This document shows, in pieces, positions 1 to 9,800 of a stretch of DNA of 64,000 bases (its first letter is position 1; each line of letters opens with the position of its first letter). A program made the translations under genes and the position numbers. Source of the DNA: CAIKMD01 sp963803265 (GTDB lineage Bacteria > Pseudomonadota > Alphaproteobacteria > ATCC43930 > CGMCC-115725); assembly GCA_963803265.1 (NCBI GenBank), contig CAWDLZ010000015.1, forward strand, positions 248,001-312,000, read 5' to 3'. The notes under the pieces were generated by a model. The model searched no databases. It was given only the letters and a program-made list of their open reading frames with translations, and was not told the origin of the DNA.

Positions 1-957
1 AGCGTGGTCTCGCGTGATCAGCCCGGCGCCGATGAGATGGCGTACGAGCGGCGGGAGGCCCAACAGACGCATGCTGCGCACGATATAGGGCCGGTCGCGG
101 CCGGTCGCGGCGGTGACAACTGAAACGTTGACCGCGCATTGCGTCAGCAAGCGCAGATAGGCTTGCGCCTCGTCGATGGGCGAAAGATCGCCGAGCTGAA
201 GATTCTCGGTGAGCGAGGTGAGAATGGCCCGGGCGTCGTCGTAGCTGCCGACCGTGGCGGGAATTTGCGACAAGCCGACGCGCTGGGCGGCGCGCCAACG
301 GCGGTGACCGCACACGATCTCATAACCCTCGGCGTCGCCGGCGGCGCGGCGCACTAGGATCGCCTGGCGCACGCCGCGCGTCGCGATATCGGCGAGCAGC
401 GCTTCGGGGACGTCCTCGCTGCGGCGCGTGCCGAGATTGGCCGGTGCGATCGCGGCGATCGGCAGCATGGCGGCCGCGGCGGCGGCGGGCGGGCTTTGTG
501 GCGCCGATTGCTTGGTCACGGGGGCGGGTTTGGGCGGCCGTGGCGGGGCCGGCGGAATCGCCGCGCGAATCGGGTTGACGAATGGCAGGACGGGCCGTGC
601 CACCGGCGGCATCGCAACCGCCGACGCTGCCGGCGGCACTGCGACGGGCGCGGCGGGTCGGGGCGGCGTGGACTGGGGTTGCGGCGGCGGTACGACGATG
701 TGCGGCAACTCGGCCGCCTCGGTCGCCGGCGGGCGCGCTGCGACGGGCGCCGCGCGCTCTCGGATTTCCCTGGTGAATTCGAGAATTTTCGGCGGGTCGC
801 TGGGCGGCGCGACGCCTTCGGCGGCACAAGTTTCGCCGATCATGCGGGTCAGCCACGCGGACAGGGACAAGCCTGCGCCGAGAGACGCGATCTCGGCCGC
901 TTCGCGTGCGCCAGCCGAGAGGCGATCAAGCTGCCAGTTGGCAGCCGAGGACATCAT
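1..957 (-). CDS. ParB/Spo0J-family DNA-binding protein with PodJ-like N-terminus (3' end outside window)
   Basis: The minus-strand frame stays open from 957 to the window edge, so the C-terminus is missing. An AAGGAG ribosome site (complement of 967-972) precedes tandem ATGs at 957 and 954. Residues about 5-45 (LSLSAWLTRMI and flanks) resemble the short N-terminal helix found in alphaproteobacterial localization factors such as PodJ. A Pro/Ala-rich linker of over 100 residues follows, then a ParB N-terminal nuclease-like fold with the signature EIVCGHRRWRAAQ and TENLQ, then the start of a ParB helix-turn-helix (RDRPYIVRSMRLLGLPP). Family knowledge says such proteins bind parS-like DNA sites and hydrolyse CTP. 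No parA is visible here, so this is probably not the main chromosomal ParB; its role is unknown. Confidence 0.8.
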   Translation of the reverse strand, partial: MMSSAANWQLDRLSAGAREAAEIASLGAGLSLSAWLTRMIGETCAAEGVAPPSDPPKILEFTREIRERAAPVAARPPATEAAELPHIVVPPPQPQSTPPRPAAPVAVPPAASAVAMPPVARPVLPFVNPIRAAIPPAPPRPPKPAPVTKQSAPQSPPAAAAAAMLPIAAIAPANLGTRRSEDVPEALLADIATRGVRQAILVRRAAGDAEGYEIVCGHRRWRAAQRVGLSQIPATVGSYDDARAILTSLTENLQLGDLSPIDEAQAYLRLLTQCAVNVSVVTAATGRDRPYIVRSMRLLGLPPLVRHLIGAGLITRDHA

Positions 958-1182
958 CGCACCATGCTCCTTACGCCAGCAAAGAAGAGGTTATCTGGTT
1001 TTTTGCCCCCGAACCATTGGCCAGTGCCGGCAACTCGGGACCGGCCGAGCATTCACTCGCGGTTGACCATAATTCGCGATGGGTTAACGAATGATTGACG
1101 CTGACGGCAAAAAACCGCCGGGCGTTGACGATTTGGCAGTACCCGGAATACAGTCGATTCTTCGATTCGAGGACGAAGAAGC

Positions 1183-1371
1183 ATGAGTGACCTGAAACAG
1201 GCGGCCGAGCGTCTTGACCAAGCGGTGGCAAAGCTCGAAGCCGCATCCCGGCGGCTGGGCGACGGCAACCGGGCCGCGAAATCCAAATCGGGATCGAGCG
1301 ACAATACCGCGGTGGTGGCCGCGCGGCTCGACGAAGCGATCCTCCGCATCGACCGGCTCCTGGAAGGCTGA
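1183..1371 (+). CDS. Small coiled-coil protein upstream of zapA (ZauP-like)
   Basis: A 62-residue protein made of two short helical heptad stretches (LKQAAERLDQAVAKLEAASRR and VVAARLDEAILRIDRLLEG) joined by a Ser/Lys/Asn-rich linker. Its stop codon TGA shares a base with the zapA ATG (TGATG), so the two genes are translationally coupled. In Caulobacter the gene upstream of zapA encodes ZauP, a coiled-coil partner of ZapA at the division ring; position, size and coiled-coil character fit. The identification rests on context and fold, not on a signature motif. Confidence 0.65.
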   Translation: MSDLKQAAERLDQAVAKLEAASRRLGDGNRAAKSKSGSSDNTAVVAARLDEAILRIDRLLEG

Positions 1372-1703
1372 TGGCGCAGGTTTCGATCACAATCAACGGC
1401 CGATCCTACCCAGTCGCATGCGACGAGGGCGAAGAGGTCCGAATTCGCGAATTGGCGCGCAACATCGACAGCAAGGTGAGCGCCTTTGCCCGCCAAGTCG
1501 GCCAAGCGGGCGAGGCGCGGTTGCTGGTGCTCGCGGCCCTGGTGCTCGCGGACGAGGTCGCCGAGGTCACCGAGGCCTTGCGCAACGTAAGTTCCCGCCC
1601 GCCCGTGCCGGCGCCGGAAGAGGCCGCGTTAGCGGCCGGGGTGGAAAAGCTTGCCGCCCGCATTGAAGCGGTTGCGGCCCAGCTCGAATCGTCCCACATA
1701 TGA
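1371..1703 (+). CDS. zapA: Cell division protein ZapA
   Basis: A 110-residue ZapA-family protein, the usual length. The N-terminal half shows the family pattern VSITINGRSYPVACDEGEE followed by IRELARNIDSKV, and the middle LLVLAALVLADEV is the dimerisation helix leading to a C-terminal coiled coil. ZapA tetramers crosslink FtsZ protofilaments at midcell. It overlaps the upstream ZauP-like gene by one base and is followed by 6S RNA four bases downstream of its stop, the classic zapA-ssrS arrangement. Confidence 0.93.
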   Translation: MAQVSITINGRSYPVACDEGEEVRIRELARNIDSKVSAFARQVGQAGEARLLVLAALVLADEVAEVTEALRNVSSRPPVPAPEEAALAAGVEKLAARIEAVAAQLESSHI

Positions 1704-1706
1704 ATT

Positions 1707-1873
1707 GAGAGGGTGGGGCTGCACGGTGCGTTAGGACGCAATACCCCGGGGCCGATATGTACCTCCAGGGGACCGTCCCTGGCGAAGCCCTGGTTTCGTC
1801 ACATGGTTCCCACCTGCGTAAGCGGGCCGCGAGGGTTACGCAATGCCGACGGCTGCGGCGGCTCCATCCTCTC
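1707..1873 (+). ncRNA. ssrS: 6S RNA
   Basis: A 167-base structured RNA. The ends pair perfectly: GAGAGGGTGG (1707-1716) with CCATCCTCTC (1864-1873), including one G-U. Inside, CCCCGGGGCCGATAT near 1744 and CGGCTGCGGCGGC near 1849 match the conserved closing regions of enterobacterial 6S RNA. The large central bubble mimics an open promoter and binds the housekeeping RNA polymerase holoenzyme. Location directly after zapA is the hallmark position. The 5-formyltetrahydrofolate cyclo-ligase gene that often follows is absent. Confidence 0.9.
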
Positions 1874-1914
1874 ATTTCCCTTCATATCTTTCCCAGCGAG
1901 CGCGGTGACCGACG

Positions 1915-2743
1915 ATGCGGCTTCTGCTCTGCGGTGACATCGTCGGACGCGGCGCGCGCGCAGCCGTCGCTTCCGCCGTCCCGCGCCTGAGGCGCGAGCT
2001 CGCGCTCGATTTCGTCGTCGCCAATGGCGAGAACGCCGCGCATGGCTTTGGCATCACCGCGGCGAACTGCGCCGAGCTTTATGCTGGCGGGGTCGATGTC
2101 ATCACCACGGGCAACCACGCCTGGGATCGGCGCGAGATCATGGCCTATATCGGCGGCGATCCGCGCCTGCTGCGGCCGCTGAATTTTCCGCCCGCCGCGC
2201 CCGGCGCCGGATTCGGCATCTATCCGCTCGGCGATGGTCGCACGGTGATGGTCGTCAACGCGATGGCGCGGCTGTTCATGGACGCGATCGACGATCCCTT
2301 CGCCGCCCTGGACAAGTTGCTCGGCGCGCATCCGCTCGGCTCCGTCGCCGCCATCCTGCTGGATTTCCACGGTGAGGCGAGCTCGGAAAAAACCGCGATG
2401 GGACATTTCTGCGACGGCCGGGTTTCCGCCGTGGCTCGGCACGCACTGCCATGTCCCGACCGCGGATCATCGGATCCTCGCCAAGGGGACGGCCTACATG
2501 ACCGATGTCGGGATGTGCGGCGACTATGAATCCGTGATCGGCATGGCCACGGCGCCGGCGGTCGCGCGCTTCGTCACCAAATTGCCGGGCGACCGGCTCG
2601 AGGCCGCTTCCGGCGAGGCGACGGTGTGCGGCGCGGTGGTCGAGACCGACGACGCCACCGGCTTGGCAATCGCGATCTGGCCGCTGCGCCTTGGCGGCAA
2701 GCTCGCTCCCGCGCTCCCGCCGGCCGCCGCGATGCGGCGGTAA
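1915..2743 (+). CDS. ymdB: YmdB-family metallophosphoesterase (one apparent 1-base insertion near 2435)
   Basis: TIGR00282/YmdB-type calcineurin-like phosphoesterase; characterised members hydrolyse 2',3'-cAMP. Metal-binding motifs appear in order: GDIVGR at the N-terminus, NGENAAHGFGI, TGNHAWDRRE, LDFHGEASSEK, and then, in the next frame, GTHCHVPTADHRIL and TDVGMCGDYESVIGM. The first frame runs from ATG 1915 to about 2435 and the second continues to 2743. Removing one C at 2435 restores SAVVGTH in one frame. The full product would be about 275 residues, normal for the family. The Cys in THCH replaces the usual Thr. Confidence 0.88.
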
Positions 2744-2936
2744 GCCGTCTCGCCTCGTCGCTCCGCTATCGGTTCGTGATCCGCTGCTCGGCCGCTCGGC
2801 CGACGCGCCGCAAATCCGCCATATTGGCCCGCTATGCAGCCGCGTTGGGGGAACCGGGGCCGCGAATGGTGAATGGCGACGCCTCCACAAGATATGGTAT
2901 GGTTGACGCGGCGAAACTCATTAGCTAGCGGTGCTC

Positions 2937-3686
2937 ATGTCGGGTCATTCTCAATTCAAGAACATCATGTACCGCAAGGGCGCGCAGGACAAAAAGCGCG
3001 CCAAGGTGTTCACCAAGCTGATCCGCGAGCTGACGACCGCGGCGCGCACCGGCCTGCCCGATCCGGCGGCCAATCCGCGGCTTCGGGCGGCGATGATCGC
3101 GGCGCGCCAGGCCAACATGTCCAAGGACACGCTGGACCGCGCGATCAAACGCGGCGCCGGCGGCGTTGACGCCGAGAATTATGAAGAGGTGCGCTATGAG
3201 GGCTACGGCCCCGGCGGCGTCGCGGTGATGGTCGAATGTCTCACCGATAACCGCAACCGCACCGCCAGCGAGGTGCGCGCGGCCTTCACCAAGTCGGGCG
3301 GCAATCTCGGCGAGACCAACAGCGTGAGCTTCCTGTTCGAGCGCATCGGGCAGATCCTCTACCCGGCCGCGACCGCGACCGGCGACGCGATGTTCGAGGC
3401 TGCGGTCGAGGCCGGCGCCGACGATGTCGAGAGCGGCGCCGACGAGCACAGCATCACCTGCGCTCCCGACGCCCTGAACGCCGTGCGCGACGCACTGGAG
3501 AAGCGCTTCGGAGCGCCGTCCTCGGCAAAGATCGTGTGGAAGCCCAAGACGCTCGTCGCCGTCGGAGATGCCGCGGCCGATGCCTTGTTCAAGCTGCTGG
3601 AGACGCTCGAAGACAGCGACGACGTCCAGAACGTGTTCGCCAATTTCGAGGTTTCCGACGATGTCATGGCGCGGTTGAGCGCGTGA
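2937..3686 (+). CDS. yebC: YebC/PmpR-family probable transcriptional or translational regulator
   Basis: A 249-residue YebC-family protein. ATG 2937 gives the canonical start MSGHSQFKNIMYRKGAQDKK; an in-frame GTG at 2931 is less likely. Further family signatures are AARQANMSKDTLDRAIKRG and YEGYGPGGVAVMVECLTDN. YebC proteins act as DNA-binding regulators and have been linked to relief of ribosome stalling at proline runs. It precedes ruvC with a GTGA overlap, the standard yebC-ruvCAB order. Confidence 0.95.
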   Translation: MSGHSQFKNIMYRKGAQDKKRAKVFTKLIRELTTAARTGLPDPAANPRLRAAMIAARQANMSKDTLDRAIKRGAGGVDAENYEEVRYEGYGPGGVAVMVECLTDNRNRTASEVRAAFTKSGGNLGETNSVSFLFERIGQILYPAATATGDAMFEAAVEAGADDVESGADEHSITCAPDALNAVRDALEKRFGAPSSAKIVWKPKTLVAVGDAAADALFKLLETLEDSDDVQNVFANFEVSDDVMARLSA

Positions 3687-4201
3687 CCGGGCCATTCAAG
3701 CGGCTCATCGGTCTCGATCCGGGGTTGCGCCACACCGGCTGGGGCGTCATCGACGTCGCCGGCAACCGGCTCGTGCATGTCGCCGATGGCGCGGTGCATT
3801 CGCGCGCCGGCGCGGCGCTCGCCGTACGCCTCTCCGAGCTTTACCGCCAGCTTGGCGAGCTGCTCGACCGCTTCCAGCCCGCGGCGGCCGCGGTCGAGGA
3901 AACTTTCGTCAACAAGAATCCGGGCTCGACGCTCAAGCTCGGCATGGCGCGCGGCGTCGTGCTGCTGGCCCCGGCCGAGCGCGGCATACCGGTGTTCGAA
4001 TATTCGACCAACCTCGTCAAGAAATCGGTGGTCGGAATCGGCCATGCCGAGAAAGCCCAGGTCCAATCGATGGTGCGCCGGCTGCTGCCCGGCAGCGGGA
4101 CGAGCGGGGCCGACGCCGCCGATGCGCTCGCGGTCGCGATCTGTCACGCCCACCATGCCGCGACCGCGCGCGCCGTGGCGCTGGCGGGAGGCGCGGCGTG
4201 A
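3683..4201 (+). CDS. ruvC: Crossover junction endodeoxyribonuclease RuvC
   Basis: The Holliday-junction resolvase of the RuvABC complex, 172 residues, normal length. GTG 3683 overlaps the yebC stop (GTGA) and yields RLIGLDPGLRHTGWGV, carrying the first catalytic Asp. VEETFVNKNPGSTLKLG supplies the catalytic Glu, and GADAADALAVAICHAH the C-terminal acidic pair. An upstream extension of the frame lies inside yebC and is not used. Confidence 0.95.
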   Translation: MTGPFKRLIGLDPGLRHTGWGVIDVAGNRLVHVADGAVHSRAGAALAVRLSELYRQLGELLDRFQPAAAAVEETFVNKNPGSTLKLGMARGVVLLAPAERGIPVFEYSTNLVKKSVVGIGHAEKAQVQSMVRRLLPGSGTSGADAADALAVAICHAHHAATARAVALAGGAA

Positions 4202-4785
4202 TCGCCATGCTCGCGGGCGTCGTCGATCAGGTGGCCGCCGATGCCATCGTTCTCGACGTGAATGGCGTCGGCTATCTGCTCTTTGCCTCGGCGCGCACGC
4301 TCGGCAAGGCGCCGGGTCGGGGCGAGCCGGCGCGGCTTCTCGTCGAGACCCATGTTCGCGAGGATCACATCCACCTCTATGGTTTCGCCGACGAGGCCGA
4401 GCGCGAGTGGTTTCGCCTGCTGATGACCGTCCAAGGGGTCGGCGCCAAGCTCGCGCTCGCGATCCTGAGCGTGCTCGCGCCCGAGGGCCTTGCCGCCGCG
4501 ATCGCGGCGCAGGACAGGGCCGCGCTGACGACGGCCGAGGGCGTCGGCCCCAAGCTCGGCCAGCGCATCGTCAACGAGCTGAAGGACAAGCTCGGCGGGT
4601 TGAGCCTCGGCCCCGCCGCGGCGCAAGCCTCGGGCCCGGCGTCGGAAGCGGTGTCGGCGCTCGTCAATCTCGGCTATCCGCGCGCCGATGCCTATGGCGC
4701 GGTCGCGGCGGCGTCGCGCCGGCTCGGTGCCGCGGCCTCGCTCGATGCGCTCGTGCGCTCTGGGCTCAAGGATCTGGCGCGATGA
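4198..4785 (+). CDS. ruvA: Holliday junction branch migration complex subunit RuvA
   Basis: A 195-residue junction-binding subunit that tethers RuvB rings to four-way DNA. The OB-fold start (MLAGVVDQVAADAIVLDVNGVGYLL) is followed by tandem helix-hairpin-helix motifs (LMTVQGVGAKLALAIL and LTTAEGVGPKLGQRIV) and a C-terminal RuvB-binding domain (SEAVSALVNLGYPRADA). GTG 4198 overlaps the ruvC stop by four bases; an in-frame ATG at 4207 is an alternative. Coupled to ruvB through an ATGA overlap. Confidence 0.95.
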   Translation: MIAMLAGVVDQVAADAIVLDVNGVGYLLFASARTLGKAPGRGEPARLLVETHVREDHIHLYGFADEAEREWFRLLMTVQGVGAKLALAILSVLAPEGLAAAIAAQDRAALTTAEGVGPKLGQRIVNELKDKLGGLSLGPAAAQASGPASEAVSALVNLGYPRADAYGAVAAASRRLGAAASLDALVRSGLKDLAR

Positions 4786-5837
4786 CCGAGCCGCGCATGG
4801 TCGCGGGCGAGCGCAAGGACGAGGACGCCGCAGAGCTGTCGTTCCGGCCGCTGCGCTTCGATGAGTTCGTCGGCCAAAGGCAAGTGCGCGACAATTTGCG
4901 AGTCTTCATCGCGGCGGCCCAGCAGCGTGGCGAGGCGCTCGATCACGTGCTGCTCGCGGGCCCGCCCGGTCTCGGCAAGACGACGCTGGCCCAGATCATC
5001 GCGCGCGAGTTGGGAGTCCAGTTCCGCGCCACCTCCGGCCCGGTCATTCAACGCGCGGGCGATCTCGCCGCGCTCTTGACCAATCTCGAGGCGCGCGACG
5101 TTCTGTTCATCGACGAGATCCATCGCTTGGCGCCGGCGGTGGAAGAAATCCTCTATCCGGCGATGGAGGATTTTCAGCTCGATCTCATGATCGGCGAGGG
5201 CCCGGCGGCGCGCTCGGTCAGGATCGACCTGCCGCCCTTCACGCTGATCGGCGCGACGACGCGCTCGGGCCTCATCACGCGGCCGCTGCGCGAGCGCTTC
5301 GGCATCCCGATGCGCCTCGTCTTTTACGACGCCGCCGAGCTCGAGCAGATCGTCGAGCGCGGCGCGCGGGTGCTCGGCATGGCGCTCGAGCGCGACGGCG
5401 CCGCCGAGATCGCGCGGCGCGCGCGCGGCACGCCCCGGGTCGCGGTGCGCTTGTTGCGCCGCGTACGCGACTTCGCCGCGGTCGCCGGCGCCAAGCGGAT
5501 CGACGCCGAGGCGGCGGACGCGGCGCTGCGGCGGCTCGAGGTCGATGCCAGCGGACTCGATGCGATGGACCGGCGCTATCTCCTGTGCATCGTCCAGAAT
5601 TATGGCGGTGGGCCGGTCGGGGTCGAAACCGTGGCCGCGGTGCTGGGCGACGAGCGCGACGTCATCGAGGAAGTGATCGAGCCCTATCTCATCCAGCAGG
5701 GTTTCGTGCAACGGACCTCGCGCGGCCGGGTGCTGACCGAGGCGGCCTATGGGCATCTCGGCTTGAAGCCGCTGCGCCCTTTGCCCCGGCAGCTCGATCT
5801 GATCGACGAGGCGGATGAGGAGAGCGCACGGTCATGA
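4782..5837 (+). CDS. ruvB: Holliday junction branch migration ATPase RuvB
   Basis: A 351-residue AAA+ motor. Walker A is AGPPGLGKTTLAQ, Walker B LFIDEIHRL, sensor 1 LIGATTRSG, and the arginine-finger region TRPLRERFG. A winged-helix DNA-binding C-terminus ends with YGHLGLKPLRPLPRQLDL. ATG 4782 overlaps the ruvA stop (ATGA). The long open frame upstream of this start is a shadow of ruvC/ruvA. Confidence 0.96.
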   Translation: MTEPRMVAGERKDEDAAELSFRPLRFDEFVGQRQVRDNLRVFIAAAQQRGEALDHVLLAGPPGLGKTTLAQIIARELGVQFRATSGPVIQRAGDLAALLTNLEARDVLFIDEIHRLAPAVEEILYPAMEDFQLDLMIGEGPAARSVRIDLPPFTLIGATTRSGLITRPLRERFGIPMRLVFYDAAELEQIVERGARVLGMALERDGAAEIARRARGTPRVAVRLLRRVRDFAAVAGAKRIDAEAADAALRRLEVDASGLDAMDRRYLLCIVQNYGGGPVGVETVAAVLGDERDVIEEVIEPYLIQQGFVQRTSRGRVLTEAAYGHLGLKPLRPLPRQLDLIDEADEESARS

Positions 5838-6291
5838 CGCCCGCTCCCGCGCGCGGGCGCCTTCGCCGACGGCGTCCACCGCTTTCCGGTGCGCGTCTAT
5901 TACGAGGACACCGATGCCGCCGGCATCGTCTATTACGCGAATTACCTGAAATTCGCGGAGCGCGCGCGCACCGAGATGATGCGCGGCCTCGGCGTCGAGC
6001 ACGAAAAATCGCGCCAGGCCGAGGGCAGCGTTTTCATCGTGCGCCGCGCCGAGATCGAGTTCGAGGCGCCGGCTCGGCTTGACGACGAACTGGTCGTCGA
6101 GACTCGGGTCAAAGAGTTTGGCGCCGCGACAATTCTACTCGCTCAGGATATCGCGCAGGGCGAATCGGTTCTCGTCCGCGCGACGGTCCTCATCGCCTGC
6201 GTCGGCCGCAACGGGAGGCCGGTGCGTCTGCCGCCTCCCTTGCGGGCGGCGCTTCAGTCCCACCACGAAAACACCCGGATGGTCACCGCAC

Positions 6292-6302
<11 letters not shown>
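5834..6302 (+). CDS. ybgC: Tol-Pal-associated acyl-CoA thioesterase YbgC (apparent 1-base insertion near the 5' end)
   Basis: Hot-dog-fold thioesterase; the motif YYEDTDAAGIVYYANYLKF contains the catalytic Asp. In the family the protein starts about 20 residues before this. The residues GAFADGVHRFPVR are encoded in frame just upstream of 5889, but no start codon exists there before a stop at 5835. ATG 5834 makes the expected ATGA overlap with ruvB but is one frame off, so an extra base between 5837 and about 5862 best explains it. Otherwise GTG 5889 would start a shortened protein. It overlaps tolQ by 11 bases at its 3' end, as usual for the tol operon. Confidence 0.85.
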
Positions 6303-7020
<718 letters not shown>

Positions 7021-7023
7021 GCC

Positions 7024-7473
7024 ATGGCGGGGCCTCTCCTCCACCGCAACGGCGGCCCGATGCAGCGCCATCGGCTGATGGCCGACATCAACGTCACGCC
7101 GATGGTCGACGTGATGCTGGTGCTGCTCGTCGTCTTCATGGTGACGGCGCCGCTCCTCACCGTCGGCGTGCCGGTCGATCTGCCGCAGACCAAGGCGCAG
7201 CAGCTCAATCAGCCCGAGGAACCGCTCGTCATCACGATCGACGCCGCGGGCAAGACCTATCTCCAGAACAGCGAGATCGACGGCGATCAGCTCGTGCCGC
7301 GCCTGCAAGCCATCACCCACAACAATCCGACCGCCAGCATCTATGTGCGCGGCGATCGTAACGTCAATTATGGCCGCGTGCTCGAGGTGATGGGGCTGAT
7401 CAGCGCCGCGGGCTTCAACAAGGTCTCGCTGGTGGCGGAGCAGCCCCGCGCCGACGGCGCGAAACCGCGTTGA
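7024..7473 (+). CDS. tolR: Tol-Pal system protein TolR
   Basis: A 149-residue ExbD/TolR-family protein. The single N-terminal membrane helix MADINVTPMVDVMLVLLVVF carries the conserved Asp that translocates protons. The periplasmic domain ends with SIYVRGDRNVNYGRVLEVMG. It sits three bases after tolQ and four bases before tolA in the envelope operon. Confidence 0.95.
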   Translation: MAGPLLHRNGGPMQRHRLMADINVTPMVDVMLVLLVVFMVTAPLLTVGVPVDLPQTKAQQLNQPEEPLVITIDAAGKTYLQNSEIDGDQLVPRLQAITHNNPTASIYVRGDRNVNYGRVLEVMGLISAAGFNKVSLVAEQPRADGAKPR

Positions 7474-7477
7474 GGCC

Positions 7478-8321
7478 ATGCTCGGCAAGGGTAGCCTCAT
7501 CGGCTCGGGGGTACTGCACGCCGCAGTGGCGATGGTGGCCTTGCTCGGCCTGCCGTCGCTGTTCGAGCCGAAGATTCCCGAGGATGAGCCAATTGCCGTC
7601 GAGCTGGTGAACCTCGCGCCGGTGACGCGCGCAACCCAGGTGAACCCGGCTCCGCCGGTACCGCACGCCAAGCCGGAGCTTGCCCAAGCGGAGCCGCCGA
7701 AGCCCGAGCCGCCGAAGCCCGAGCCGCCGCCGCCGGAACCGCCGCCGCCGCCGCCCCCACCCCCGCCACCGCCGCCGCCGGCACCCGAGGCGGCAACGCC
7801 ATCACCGCCGCCGCCCGAGCAAAAGCCGCAACCGCCTCGGCCCGAGGCGCCGCCACAGCCGCCTCAGCCCAAGCCGCCGCAAAAGCAGCCCGACGATGCG
7901 TCCTTCGATCAGCTGCTCAAAAACCTCGCCACCCGCCAGACCGCTTCGGTGCAGCAGCCGGCGCCGGGACCGGAGCAGAAGACGCTCGCAGCCGGTGGCG
8001 CCGCTGGCGGCGGCGCTCAGCACCAGCGAGATCGATCTCGTGCGGCAACAGATCGAGGCGTGCTGGAACGTGCCGGCGGGCGCGCGCGATGCCGGCAATC
8101 TCCAGCCCCAGTTCCGGGTCTGGATGAATGCCGACGGCACCGTGCGCGACGCTCAGCTCCAAAATTCCGGCCAGCTCAACGATCCGTTCTTCCAGGCCGC
8201 CGCCGACAGCGCACGCCGTGCGCTGCTCAATCCGCGCTGCCAGCCGCTGAAGCTGCCGCCCGACAAGTACGACCAGTGGCAAACCTTCACCATCACATTC
8301 GATCCGAAGGACATCACATGA
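7478..8321 (+). CDS. tolA: TolA envelope-spanning protein (apparent 1-base insertion near 7992)
   Basis: Residues 1-30 form the inner-membrane anchor (GSGVLHAAVAMVALLGLP). A long Pro/Glu/Lys-rich periplasmic arm with PKPEPPKPEPPPPEPP repeats follows. The C-terminal TolB/Pal-interacting domain, STSEIDLVRQQIEACWNVPA through DKYDQWQTFTITFDP, lies in the next frame. An extra G near 7992 separates the two parts; corrected length is about 280 residues. The stop overlaps the tolB start (ATGA at 8318-8321), which supports the second frame as the true C-terminus. Confidence 0.88.
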
Positions 8322-9646
8322 TCAGGATCACGCGCCGTCACGCCACGCTCGGCCTTGCGCTCGCGCCGCTCGCATTGTCCGCGACCCCGGCGCGCGCCGA
8401 GCTTCATCTCGATATCACGCAAGGAAAGATCGAGCCGCTGCCGATCGCCATACCGGCCTTCAGCGGCGGGACGGGTACCCAGGCGCAGGACATCGTCCAG
8501 GTGCTGTCCGCCGATCTCGAGCGCTCCGGATTGTTTCAACCGATCGACGCCAAAGCCTTCATCGATCAGGATGCGGCCTCGCATATCCCGCCGCAATACA
8601 ACGATTGGCGCGTCATCAACGCGCAGGCGCTCGTCACCGGCGACGTGGCCGTGCAGCCCGACGGCAGGCTGCAGGTGGAATTCCGCTTGTGGGACGTGTT
8701 CGCCGAGCAGCAACTGACCGGCCTGCGCTACACCGCCGCGCCGGAGACGTGGCGGCGCGTCGCCCATATCGTCGCCGACACGATCTACAAGCGCATCACC
8801 GGCGAGGACGGCTATTTCGACACCCGCATCGTCTACATCTCGGAAAGCGGGCCGCAGCAAGCGCGCGTGAAGCGTCTCGCCATCATGGATCAGGACAGCG
8901 CCAATCATCATTACCTGACCGACGGCAAGGCGCTGGTGCTGACGCCTCGCTTCTCGCCGACGGCGCAAGAGATTACCTATCTCTCTTATGCCAGCGGAAC
9001 CCCGCGGGTCTATCTGTTCAACATTGATTCCGGCCGGCAGGAAGTGCTGGGCGACTTTCCGGGCATGACGTTCGCGCCGCACTTCGCGCCCGATGGCAAC
9101 AGCGTGATCATGAGTATCGCCGTGAACGGGGCGAGCCAGATCTACAGTCTCGATCTCAGAACCCGGAAGGCGACGCAGGTCACCAGCACCGATTCGATCG
9201 ATACCTCGCCGTGCTATTCGCCGGACGCGTCGCAGATCGTGTTCAATTCGGATCGCGGCGGCTCGCAGCAGCTCTACGCCATGAATTCCAACGGCAGCAA
9301 CATCCACCGCATCAGCTTCGGCAATGGCCGCTACGGTACGCCGGTATGGTCGCCCCGCGGCGATCTCATCGCCTTCACGAAATTCGACGCAGCCCAGTTC
9401 TACATCGGGGTCATGCACCCCGACGGCAGTGGCGAGCGCCTGCTCACGCAAGGCTTCCTGGTCGAAGGCCCGAGCTGGGCGCCCAATGGGCGCGTCTTGA
9501 TCTTTTTCCGGGAGCAGCCCGCCGACAGCAAGGGCAATGGCAGCAACTCGCGACTCTACACGATCGATCTGACCGGCTATAACGAGCGCGAGGTGGTGAC
9601 GCCGCTGGACGCCTCCGACCCCGCCTGGTCCCCCTTGATTCCCTAG
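8318..9646 (+). CDS. tolB: Tol-Pal system beta-propeller protein TolB
   Basis: A 442-residue periplasmic protein with a signal peptide (LGLALAPLALSATPARA then E). An N-terminal domain is followed by a six-bladed beta-propeller with repeats such as TPRFSPTAQEITYLSY, CYSPDASQIVFNSDRGG and PVWSPRGDLIAFTKF. TolB binds Pal and TolA. The upstream open frame from 7478 is the tolA N-terminus, not part of this protein. Confidence 0.95.
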   Translation: MIRITRRHATLGLALAPLALSATPARAELHLDITQGKIEPLPIAIPAFSGGTGTQAQDIVQVLSADLERSGLFQPIDAKAFIDQDAASHIPPQYNDWRVINAQALVTGDVAVQPDGRLQVEFRLWDVFAEQQLTGLRYTAAPETWRRVAHIVADTIYKRITGEDGYFDTRIVYISESGPQQARVKRLAIMDQDSANHHYLTDGKALVLTPRFSPTAQEITYLSYASGTPRVYLFNIDSGRQEVLGDFPGMTFAPHFAPDGNSVIMSIAVNGASQIYSLDLRTRKATQVTSTDSIDTSPCYSPDASQIVFNSDRGGSQQLYAMNSNGSNIHRISFGNGRYGTPVWSPRGDLIAFTKFDAAQFYIGVMHPDGSGERLLTQGFLVEGPSWAPNGRVLIFFREQPADSKGNGSNSRLYTIDLTGYNEREVVTPLDASDPAWSPLIP

Positions 9647-9800
9647 GCAACACTTCGTATAGTCGCTTCGGTTTCCGAGGGGCATGGAAGGGCCTCCGCG
9701 CTGCCAAAAACCTGTCACGGGCAGTGCTCCCGGAAGGCATGGCTGACCTGTCCAGCTCGGCCGCGTGGCGTACGAGATGCTTTAAAAAAGGGAGTCCAAA

